Positions 1 to 6,250 of a stretch of DNA of 6,718 nucleotides are shown here, in pieces; position 1 is the stretch's first letter, and every line of letters starts with the position of its first letter. The DNA is from Chitinophagaceae bacterium (GTDB lineage: Bacteria; Bacteroidota; Bacteroidia; Chitinophagales; Chitinophagaceae). The DNA is taken from the NCBI GenBank assembly GCA_947489175.1, contig CANLED010000108.1, forward strand, positions 1 to 6,718. Direction: 5' to 3'. Position numbers and translations under genes: made by a program. The notes below the pieces were generated by a model, which worked only from the letters and a program-made list of their open reading frames with translations, was not told the DNA's origin and did not search any database.

Positions 1-726
1 AGTAACCATTTCATCAATTACTACATTGTCTTTCTTAAAAAAGGAAAGTGTTTCTTTGGCTTTCAATAAAAAAACATAGGCTGGCTTCCCTTTATAGTCT
101 TGGATATCTATGGTAAAATCGTATAAATCAGCATGCGACTTATCAAATACTTTCACCTTACTTCCCATCAAAGGAATTCCGGGTATGTCTTTACCGGGAT
201 TAAAAAAAAGCATCTTCAATTGTTCTTTGTGTTTATCCATTCCCTTCTTTCCATCAATTGAACGCCTGATATCCTTGATAACATTGGTTTCGCCGCAGAT
301 GGTATCCTTAGAAAAAAACAAGGAGGAATACAGTTGCCCTGTGTAGTAATTGCAACTCCCATCGGCTGCATAATATTCGCCCGTTGTTTTCTCCTCCAAA
401 AAATTGGTCACACGGCAACTTTTAGAAGCCCATTGCCTTGTCTTGCTGTTTAAACTGGCTTCCACCTTGCCTTTCTTATCAAACATCCTTACGTCGTTCA
501 AAGAAGAATAATTCAATACCCGGAGGTTTTTAAAAGCCTTGTAAAATGAAGTATCATTCTCTACCCGCTTAATAAATCCGGGCACGTTGGTTCCTTTACG
601 AATAACCACCGGTGTTAACGTTACTTGTCTACCCTCTGAGTTAAATATTGAATCTGTTTGTTGGGCTTGCCCACAAAATGGCATCAACAACAAAACAAGA
701 AAAAGATTACACAGATAGGTTTTCAT
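1..726 (-). CDS. Exported protein of unknown function, 3' end outside window (partial)
   Basis: Seen: an open frame of 242 codons from an ATG at 724-726 to the window edge with no stop. It begins with a typical type I signal peptide: MKTYLC, then a hydrophobic run LFLVLLLMPF, then CGQAQQ with likely cleavage after Ala21. The Cys before the cleavage site is not in a lipobox, so a lipoprotein is unlikely. The mature part looks like a soluble, probably beta-rich periplasmic or surface domain. Recognisable segments are VPGFIKRVENDTSFYKAF, LEEKTTGEYY, QLKMLFFNPGKDIPGIP and YDFTIDIQDYKGKPAYVF. There are three Cys residues (in KSCRV, GSCNY and TICGE) and no catalytic motif I can name. I do not recognise the family. 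My impression is that such proteins recur as hypotheticals in Chitinophagaceae, but I cannot confirm this. It starts 30 bases after the S9 peptidase stop on the same strand, so co-transcription is plausible. A function shared with the peptidase would be speculation. Confidence 0.85.
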   Translation of the reverse strand, partial: MKTYLCNLFLVLLLMPFCGQAQQTDSIFNSEGRQVTLTPVVIRKGTNVPGFIKRVENDTSFYKAFKNLRVLNYSSLNDVRMFDKKGKVEASLNSKTRQWASKSCRVTNFLEEKTTGEYYAADGSCNYYTGQLYSSLFFSKDTICGETNVIKDIRRSIDGKKGMDKHKEQLKMLFFNPGKDIPGIPLMGSKVKVFDKSHADLYDFTIDIQDYKGKPAYVFLLKAKETLSFFKKDNVVIDEMVT

Positions 727-730
727 TTCG

Positions 731-738
731 CAAAGTTA
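731..738 (-). promoter_or_regulatory. Possible Bacteroidota -7 box before the exported protein
   Basis: On the minus strand the sequence reads TAACTTTG, an exact fit to the Bacteroidota -7 consensus TAnnTTTG, only 4 bases before the ATG at 726. No -33 TTTG element sits at the expected spacing of about 19-21 bases; the nearest TTTG is only 11 bases away. If used, the transcript would be leaderless or nearly so. It may equally be a chance match in AT-rich DNA. Confidence 0.2.
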
Positions 739-756
739 ACACAGCTCCTCAAATAA

Positions 757-3231
757 CTACTTTTTGTTTCCCGTCTGTGGAACTTCCTTGTTCATTTCAA
801 CCATATCAACAGGCTGTGAGAAATCTCCCAACAACCACTTGCTGTAGTAATCCCCCATCAACCAAAAGAAATATTCATTCATGTCTGCATAGCCATGTCG
901 CTGCCCAGGCAAAAGCACAAAATCAAACCGCTTATTTGCCTTAATCAAAGCGTTTGCCATGCGAATCGTATTGGCAGGATGCACGTTGTTGTCAATATCG
1001 CCCGTTGCAAGCATCAAATGTCCTTTTAGATTCTTAGCCAACTCTGAATTTTTCTCAATGGCATACAGAAATGTTGTGTCGCCATTGTTGCTGATTTGTT
1101 CATTAACGCCATGGTGCTTTTCACTCCACCACCTGTTGTAAATATTATTTTCATGGTTTCCTGAAGATGATACCGCTACTTTAAAGAAGTCAGGATACAC
1201 CAACATCGCGGCAGTTGACATAAATCCGCCTCCTGAATGTCCATGGATACCAACCCTGTTAACGTCAACAAATGCATGTTTTTGAGACAGCTGCTCAATC
1301 ACTGTTTTTTTATCTGCCAAACCATAATCTCTTAGGTTGCCATAGCCATAATTGTGATACCACTTTGAACGGGAAGGATGTCCGCCCCGATTTCCTAACG
1401 TAACCACAACAAACCCTAGTTGCGCCAACCTATCGATCCTATCCATGCTTTTACCAAAAGCTTTGTTAACGGCTTCTGTTTGCGGACCTGGATAAACATA
1501 AGCAATAACAGGATATTTCTTGGTTGAATCAAAATCAAATGGTTTGTACATCACACCATATAAGTCTGTAATGCCATCATCAGCCTTTGCCTTAAAGGGC
1601 TCTGGAAACTTATACCCAGCTTGCATCAACCCACTCATATCAGTCACCTCTAAATCCATCAATCTTTTTCCAGTTGCATCATACAATGCTGAAATTGGAG
1701 CAGTGTTTACCCTAGAGTAATTGTCCACGAAGAATCGCTTGCTATCATCCATGTTCACGCTATGGTCGTGGTTAGCGGCACTAAGCAACTTCAAAGAACT
1801 ACCATCTATGTTCACCTTGTACATGTGAAGAAAATAAGGATCCTCGTTGCTTTCTTTGGCGTTGCCTGTTAAATAAACAGTGCGCAGCTTTTCATCAACA
1901 CCCTCCACATCTTCTACGTGCCATGGGCCAGAGGTAATTTGATTCTTCATTTTACCTGATGAATCATATAGGTACAAATGTCCCCATCCATCTCTTTCAC
2001 TCCAATGTATAATTTCTTTACCGCCATTGATAATTGAAGGCTTTCTCATCTCAACATATGTATTCATACGCTCTTCAACCACCACCTTAACCAATTTTGT
2101 ACTGATGTCCAGAGCACATACATCAATCTTCTTCAAATCCCTGCTTGTTCTGCTGAAGTATAGTTTGTTGTTGTCTCCCAACCATATAGAAGGACGGTGC
2201 TCATCATCCCGCATTTTCTTTTCAGCACTGGCATTCCACAAAGAAATTTCTTGGTCTTTAAACTGATTCCCATTGATTTTACTGATTTTTTTCTGTTGAA
2301 AATCAACAAGCATCAATTCACGCAAAGGAGCTTCCTTTTCGCCGGGCATGTGATACTTATAGGTTTCAAGTGTTGGACGAGGTTCTGCCACATTGTTGAT
2401 CACCCACAAGTCTTTTACATTCCGGCTATCTGTTTTCACCAATACAAAATGTGTGGAATTAGGTGACCATAAAATGGAGAAATATTTACGCTTGTTTTTA
2501 TTTTTAAGTTTTTCCACATTGGTCTCACCGTAAGATTCTCCAAAACCATAATTCTCAACGCCATCTTCTGTAAGTTTATGTTCCACAATGGTTGAATCAT
2601 CCTCTTTTGCAATTGCTTTTCTGAGGTTTGCACTATCCATCCAATAAAGATTGAAATTTTTTGCATAAACAACCCACTGTTGATCTGGGGAAACATTCGC
2701 CCATGATGGCTTAGGGGTGGGCTTTTTATGATCTTTCAGTTCAACCAAACTGTCGACTTGAAAATTGTATTCAAAAAAGAAAATTTTCTTTTCCTTTACT
2801 GCAACAGCTTTTTTGGATGTATCTTTTTTCTCAACATCCATTGTGCTCTTCACTTCAAAACGTATCCAATTCTCGTCTTTTACAAACTTTAAATTTTCAA
2901 TATTAAGATGCTGTCCGTCAAATGGATCCTTAATAATGCGTGTCAACGCTGCTGCCAATTTATCATTATCGAACATAGGCGTTTTACTCATCCTAACAGG
3001 ATCAACAACAACCCATTTTTTTCCTTCTCTTGATTCATAAACATACCAAAACTTGTTGCTGTTCTTCATCCAATGTGGATCAACTGATGTAGAAAAAACC
3101 ATTTTTTCTATCTTTTTGGGAGAGAAACGAGCTGCTAGCTCATAATTGGCTTTGGTTACGGGAACCTGTTGCGAAAAAATATGACCTACAGAAAAAACAA
3201 GCATCACTAACAATGTCAACATCCTATTCAT
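757..3231 (-). CDS. Exported S9-family serine peptidase (DPP IV/prolyl oligopeptidase type)
   Basis: An 824-residue serine peptidase, probably secreted to the periplasm, that would cleave peptides during protein or peptide scavenging. Seen: a signal peptide (MNRMLTLLVMLVFSVGHIFS, then QQ). Next comes a DPP IV N-terminal-type beta-propeller region, about residues 50-530, with blade-like repeats such as LYWMD, FSILWSPN, KLYFSRTSRD and GHLYLYD. The alpha/beta hydrolase domain (PF00326 type) spans about 560-800. The catalytic triad is Ser666 in GHSGGG, Asp747 in GDIDNNVH and His779 in QRHGY. Tyr580 in VYPGPQ matches the oxyanion Tyr of DPP IV. Length is normal for the family. The double-Glu loop that binds the free N-terminus in true DPP IV is not evident: the corresponding stretch reads about GVENYGFGESYGE (224-236). 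Dipeptidyl release after proline is therefore not assured. It is transcribed away from the SGNH hydrolase and may lead a two-gene unit with the exported protein downstream. Family is certain; substrate is not. Confidence 0.95.
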   Translation of the reverse strand: MNRMLTLLVMLVFSVGHIFSQQVPVTKANYELAARFSPKKIEKMVFSTSVDPHWMKNSNKFWYVYESREGKKWVVVDPVRMSKTPMFDNDKLAAALTRIIKDPFDGQHLNIENLKFVKDENWIRFEVKSTMDVEKKDTSKKAVAVKEKKIFFFEYNFQVDSLVELKDHKKPTPKPSWANVSPDQQWVVYAKNFNLYWMDSANLRKAIAKEDDSTIVEHKLTEDGVENYGFGESYGETNVEKLKNKNKRKYFSILWSPNSTHFVLVKTDSRNVKDLWVINNVAEPRPTLETYKYHMPGEKEAPLRELMLVDFQQKKISKINGNQFKDQEISLWNASAEKKMRDDEHRPSIWLGDNNKLYFSRTSRDLKKIDVCALDISTKLVKVVVEERMNTYVEMRKPSIINGGKEIIHWSERDGWGHLYLYDSSGKMKNQITSGPWHVEDVEGVDEKLRTVYLTGNAKESNEDPYFLHMYKVNIDGSSLKLLSAANHDHSVNMDDSKRFFVDNYSRVNTAPISALYDATGKRLMDLEVTDMSGLMQAGYKFPEPFKAKADDGITDLYGVMYKPFDFDSTKKYPVIAYVYPGPQTEAVNKAFGKSMDRIDRLAQLGFVVVTLGNRGGHPSRSKWYHNYGYGNLRDYGLADKKTVIEQLSQKHAFVDVNRVGIHGHSGGGFMSTAAMLVYPDFFKVAVSSSGNHENNIYNRWWSEKHHGVNEQISNNGDTTFLYAIEKNSELAKNLKGHLMLATGDIDNNVHPANTIRMANALIKANKRFDFVLLPGQRHGYADMNEYFFWLMGDYYSKWLLGDFSQPVDMVEMNKEVPQTGNKK

Positions 3232-3254
3232 GGTAATTGGTTTCGGTTACCCCA

Positions 3255-3262
3255 TAAAGATA
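3255..3262 (-). promoter_or_regulatory. Weak -7-like box for the S9 peptidase
   Basis: The minus strand reads TATCTTTA, one mismatch from TAnnTTTG, 23 bases before the peptidase ATG. No TTTG lies at the usual -33 distance. It is the best candidate in the short upstream region but remains weak. Confidence 0.2.
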
Positions 3263-3266
3263 CTTC

Positions 3267-3276
3267 CAAGTACTTG
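3267..3276. promoter_or_regulatory. 10-bp palindrome in the divergent intergenic region
   Basis: CAAGTACTTG is a perfect 10-bp palindrome near the middle of the 103-base gap between the divergent peptidase and hydrolase genes. It could be an operator serving one or both promoters. There is no other copy in this gap and no regulator gene in the window, so a chance occurrence cannot be excluded. Confidence 0.2.
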
Positions 3277-3309
3277 ATTTGATAAAAAAAAATGACAAAA
3301 GGAATTCAA

Positions 3310-3317
3310 TATCTTTG
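3310..3317 (+). promoter_or_regulatory. Likely -7 promoter box for the SGNH hydrolase
   Basis: TATCTTTG is an exact match to the Bacteroidota sigma-ABfr -7 consensus TAnnTTTG, ending 17 bases before the hydrolase ATG. The expected -33 TTTG at about 20 bases upstream is missing, because that stretch is an A-rich run. The site would give a short leader of roughly 10 bases. Confidence 0.4.
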
Positions 3318-3334
3318 ATAAAGAACATAAAGCC

Positions 3335-4003
3335 ATGCAAATTTTTCCATTTTCTATTTACATTCTTTTTACAACCATGTTTCATACTCCTGAAAAAAAA
3401 GAACCCCTAACCTATTTAGCACTCGGTGATTCTTATACAATTGGTGAAGGCGTACCCATTTATGAATCATTCCCCTACCAAACGGTTCAGCTATTAAGAC
3501 AACATGGACATGATGTAAATGCTGCCGAAATTGTTGCTAAAACGGGGTGGACAACAGATGAGCTTGAGACTAATATCGCCAAAACTCAATTTAAAAAAAA
3601 CTATGATTTTGTGTCGTTGTTAATCGGTGTCAACAACCAATACAGAGGGAGAAATACAGATGAGTACGCCATTCAATTTGAAGAACTGCTAAAAAAATCT
3701 ATCAAATTAGCAGGAAATAAACATGAAAACGTATTTGTAATAAGTATCCCAGATTGGGGTGCAACACCATTTGCAGAGGGGCGTGACAGGAAAAAAATTG
3801 CATCAGAAATTGATGCATTCAACAACATCAACAAAAAAATAGCATCCCAATATAATGTACCTTATATCGAAATCACCAATGGTTCTAGAGATGCCATTAG
3901 CAATGGATTATTGGTCACGAAAGACAAACTTCATCCTTCAGCTTTGGAATATAAAAAATGGGCGGAAAAGCTTTCAGCAGCCATGCTAAAAATAAAAAAA
4001 TAA
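3335..4003 (+). CDS. SGNH/GDSL-type hydrolase (lipase/esterase/acylhydrolase family)
   Basis: A 222-residue single-domain SGNH hydrolase. Seen: block I LALGDSYT with nucleophile Ser33, block II KTGWTT with oxyanion Gly71, block III IGVNNQ with Asn100, and block V DKLHPS with Asp197 and His200, three residues apart as the family requires. Family members remove acyl or acetyl groups from lipids, sugars or other esters; the sequence does not tell which. The N-terminus before the domain (MQIFPFSIYILFTTMFHTPE) is hydrophobic but lacks a basic head. It may be a poor signal peptide or membrane anchor, or it may be untranslated if Met15 (codon at 3377) is the true start, giving a cytoplasmic protein of 208 residues. 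I kept the first ATG because it follows a good -7 box. It stands alone on the plus strand, divergent from the peptidase and convergent with the pyrF string, 8 bases from the small ORF stop. Confidence 0.92.
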   Translation: MQIFPFSIYILFTTMFHTPEKKEPLTYLALGDSYTIGEGVPIYESFPYQTVQLLRQHGHDVNAAEIVAKTGWTTDELETNIAKTQFKKNYDFVSLLIGVNNQYRGRNTDEYAIQFEELLKKSIKLAGNKHENVFVISIPDWGATPFAEGRDRKKIASEIDAFNNINKKIASQYNVPYIEITNGSRDAISNGLLVTKDKLHPSALEYKKWAEKLSAAMLKIKK

Positions 4004-4011
4004 ACAACAAG

Positions 4012-4122
4012 CTATTTCATCAATTTTTTGACAAAATTGATCAGGATATACACCACAAAAACCACAACACCAACCTTAATCTCTGACTTGTATTTTCTGT
4101 AAAACCGCTTTAAAGCTTCCAT
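4012..4122 (-). CDS. Small single-helix membrane protein (36 residues) downstream of pyrF
   Basis: Seen: ATG at 4120-4122, 36 sense codons, and TAG at 4012-4014. The product begins MEALKRFYRKYKSEIK, continues with a hydrophobic segment at about residues 17-31 (VGVVVFVVYILINFV), and ends KKLMK. This is a one-helix membrane protein with strongly basic flanks (six Lys/Arg before the helix, three after). The start lies 14 bases after the pyrF stop on the same strand, and the frame fills the gap between pyrF and the convergent hydrolase almost exactly, which favours a real gene. I do not recognise a family or function. Its last codons overlap a 9-bp inverted repeat that could help end transcription. 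The alternative is a chance ORF in AT-rich DNA. The ordered amphipathic/basic-hydrophobic-basic layout and the operon-like spacing argue against this, but only conservation would settle it. Confidence 0.6.
   Translation of the reverse strand: MEALKRFYRKYKSEIKVGVVVFVVYILINFVKKLMK
4019..4041. repeat. AT-rich inverted repeat between convergent genes
   Basis: A perfect 9-bp inverted repeat (ATCAATTTT and AAAATTGAT) with a 5-base loop, 15 bases after the hydrolase stop and inside the 3' end of the small minus-strand ORF. It could act as a weak bidirectional terminator for the convergent genes. However, the stem has only one G-C pair and no T-run follows on either strand. Confidence 0.3.
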
Positions 4123-4136
4123 CTACATTGCTTTAA

Positions 4137-4946
4137 TTAAAGATACGTTGCCATTTCAAGCGCATACGATTTTGCTTTCAAACCAGCGGCATCAGCAAAG
4201 TCTGTTCCATTTGATGCATAGATAATATCCCTGCTCACATTCACCAAAATACCCACATCCTTGTTCATTGCCTTTTTTGAAATTTCTTCCAAGCTTCCTC
4301 CTTGTGCACCTACACCTGGTACAAGAAAAAAATGATCCGGTGCCAACCTCCTTAAGTTAATAAATTCATCTGCTCGTGTAGCACCAACAACAAACATCAG
4401 GTTTTCAATTGACCCCCATGTAGAAACCTTTTCAATGACAGCTTCATACAACTTAACAGATGGTGTTGAATCGAGTGTTTTTAATTCAAAATCCATTGCC
4501 CCCGAATTGGAAGTCAATCCAAGTACAATTGCCCATTTGTCCTCAAACTGCAGAAATGGTTTAACACTGTCCTCCCCCATGTATGGAGCAACTGTTATTG
4601 AATCAAATGGAAGGTTTTTTAAAAACGCTATGGCGTACTGAGTAGAAGTATTGCCAATATCACCTCGCTTTGCATCGGCAATCGTGAAATGTGTTGAAGG
4701 AATGTATTTTATCGTTTTCTCAAGTGCCTGCCATCCTTTTAAACCCTGCGCTTCATAAAATGCTGTATTGATTTTATAAGAAACGCAGTAAGGAAGTGTA
4801 GCGTCAATGATTGATTTATTGAAAGCAAACATGGGATCCTCATCTTGTAGTAAAAAGGATGGAATTTTCTCAAGATCTGTATCCAATCCAACGCATAAAT
4901 ACGACTTTGATTCTCTGATGCTATTAATTAGGACAGATCTTTTCAT
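4137..4946 (-). CDS. pyrF: Orotidine 5'-phosphate decarboxylase (type 2)
   Basis: Decarboxylates OMP to UMP, the last step of de novo pyrimidine synthesis, in the cytoplasm. Seen: 269 residues, the usual length of the longer bacterial PyrF subfamily 2 (the short E. coli-type enzyme is nearer 240). A TIM-barrel order of motifs is clear: CVGLDTD at 18-24 (Asp22), SYKINTAFYE with Lys58, the catalytic Asp-x-Lys-x-x-Asp set in ADAKRGDIGNTS (Asp91, Lys93, Asp96), PYMGEDS at 121-127, the phosphate-side loop LVPGVGAQGG at 208-217, and NVSRDI with Arg239. No key residue is missing. The ATG at 4946 lies 16 bases after the kynU stop, so it is probably translated from the same message as kynU. It is followed 14 bases later by the small membrane protein gene. 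No other pyrimidine gene is in view. Confidence 0.97.
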   Translation of the reverse strand: MKRSVLINSIRESKSYLCVGLDTDLEKIPSFLLQDEDPMFAFNKSIIDATLPYCVSYKINTAFYEAQGLKGWQALEKTIKYIPSTHFTIADAKRGDIGNTSTQYAIAFLKNLPFDSITVAPYMGEDSVKPFLQFEDKWAIVLGLTSNSGAMDFELKTLDSTPSVKLYEAVIEKVSTWGSIENLMFVVGATRADEFINLRRLAPDHFFLVPGVGAQGGSLEEISKKAMNKDVGILVNVSRDIIYASNGTDFADAAGLKAKSYALEMATYL

Positions 4947-4962
4947 GCAGTTGGTTTAAAGT

Positions 4963-6246
4963 TTAGGGTTTAATGTTTGATGATGTTAATATGGATTTCA
5001 ATGTTTCATAAAAAGACCAAACCTCTTCGAAGGTATTGTAGAGAGGAACTGGAGCCAGCCTTATAACGCCTGGTTCTCGCCAATCGACCATAAATCCGGC
5101 CTCTGTTAATTGATCGTAGACAATCTTTCCATTTTCTTGAAAAAATAAAGAAACCTGACAACCCCTAGAATCAGGGGTTAAGCATTTAACATGAGCTTCT
5201 TCCATCGACGTTATGTCATCAATTAGAAATTTTAACCACCCTTTCATTTTGTTTTGCTTGGCCAAGATATTTTTCCAGCCAGCCTCTTCAAAAATTGACA
5301 AAGAAGCTTTTAGACAGGCAAATAAAAAGATGGATGGTGTACTTAACTGCCATCCAGTAGCATCTGGTTCTGGTACAAATGAGTCTTCCATCAAAAATCG
5401 GTCTTCTTTTTTATATCCCCACCATCCCGTCAATCGCTTCAAAGAAGCGTCTAAGTGATGTCTCTCATGCACAAAAACGGCACCTACTGCTCCAGGTCCT
5501 GCATTTAAATATTTGTACGAACACCAGCATGCAAAATCTACGTCCCAATCATGCAAATTCAATTCAATATTACCGATGGCATGGGCCAGGTCAAACCCCA
5601 CCATAGCACCAATCTTATGCCCCTCCTGTGTAATATGTTTCATGTCAAATACATGGCCTGTATAATAATTTATTCCCCCAATAAAGACCAATGCTATTTC
5701 ATCTGCATGTTGATGAATGGCAGCAACAACATCTTCATCTTGAAGTACTTGATTTTCTCCGCTGGGCTTAACTTCAATTAAAATATCCTGCGGATCTTGT
5801 CCCAACAACTTGATAAATGAATCAACAGCATATTGATCACTTGGAAAAGCTTTTGACTCAATCAGAATTTTTTTTCGCTTCCCCACTGGTTTGTAAAAAC
5901 TCACCAACATCAAGTGGATATTGACGGACAGTTGATTCATGATGCTCAACTCACTGTTTTTTGCGCCTGCAATCTCACTCAATTTTTTAACCAGCAAACC
6001 ATGAAAATTTAACCAAGGGTCATTTCCTTGAAAAAAAGATTCAACTCCATCATCCGCCCACTGCTCTAATACCTTTGCCATGGCCAGTCTTGCAGACACA
6101 GGCTGCAACCCCAATGAATTACCAAGAAAATATGTTTTGGGAATCCCCTGCTTTTGAGGAAATAAAAATCGATTTCTAAATGAAGCAATTCGATCATCCT
6201 GATCAAGCTGTAAAGCGTATTCCTTTGTTAGTTCAAATGTTGTCAT
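4963..6246 (-). CDS. kynU: Kynureninase
   Basis: PLP-dependent hydrolase (fold type I) that splits L-kynurenine to anthranilate and L-alanine, or 3-hydroxykynurenine to 3-hydroxyanthranilate. Residues are numbered from the start chosen here (427 residues, normal for the family). Seen: YFLGNSLGLQP near 39, KAFPSDQYA at about 132-140, GFDLAHAIGN with Asp219 and His222, the PLP lysine Lys245 in FACWCSYKYLNAG, GWWG at 274-277, LSTPS at 301-305, and a C-terminal GVIRLAPVPLYNT. The WCSYKYLNAG block and its surroundings are close to the human enzyme as I recall it. Start: an in-frame ATG at 6276 would add MEEELELFDD, but those codons overlap the conserved end of the SDR gene. The ATG at 6246, 4 bases after the SDR stop, gives a family-like N-terminus (MTTFELTKEYALQLD). 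It sits between the SDR and pyrF in an operon-like string. Confidence 0.96.
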   Translation of the reverse strand: MTTFELTKEYALQLDQDDRIASFRNRFLFPQKQGIPKTYFLGNSLGLQPVSARLAMAKVLEQWADDGVESFFQGNDPWLNFHGLLVKKLSEIAGAKNSELSIMNQLSVNIHLMLVSFYKPVGKRKKILIESKAFPSDQYAVDSFIKLLGQDPQDILIEVKPSGENQVLQDEDVVAAIHQHADEIALVFIGGINYYTGHVFDMKHITQEGHKIGAMVGFDLAHAIGNIELNLHDWDVDFACWCSYKYLNAGPGAVGAVFVHERHHLDASLKRLTGWWGYKKEDRFLMEDSFVPEPDATGWQLSTPSIFLFACLKASLSIFEEAGWKNILAKQNKMKGWLKFLIDDITSMEEAHVKCLTPDSRGCQVSLFFQENGKIVYDQLTEAGFMVDWREPGVIRLAPVPLYNTFEEVWSFYETLKSILTSSNIKP

Positions 6247-6250
6247 ATCA

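Noticed and set aside
202..209. Eight-base A/T homopolymers in coding DNA (202-209, 3593-3600, 6639-6646) as phase-variation tracts
   Set aside because: All are in frame in intact genes, consist of Phe/Lys/Asn codons and are common lengths for AT-rich Bacteroidota; no sign of slippage.
648..944. Plus-strand 98-codon ORF
   Set aside because: Antisense to the start of the exported protein and the end of the S9 peptidase; composition has no domain or signal features and both minus-strand frames are clearly real.
2436..2696. Minus-strand 86-codon ORF within the peptidase gene
   Set aside because: Out-of-frame shadow of the S9 peptidase, which has continuous family-like sequence through this stretch with no frameshift.
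4004..4060. Strong intrinsic terminator between the hydrolase and the small ORF
   Set aside because: The inverted repeat here is nearly all A-T and has no following T-run, so it was kept only as a low-confidence repeat.
4947..4985. Telomere-like TTTAGGG text between kynU and pyrF
   Set aside because: Only a single copy in a short AT-rich run at the kynU end; no tandem array.
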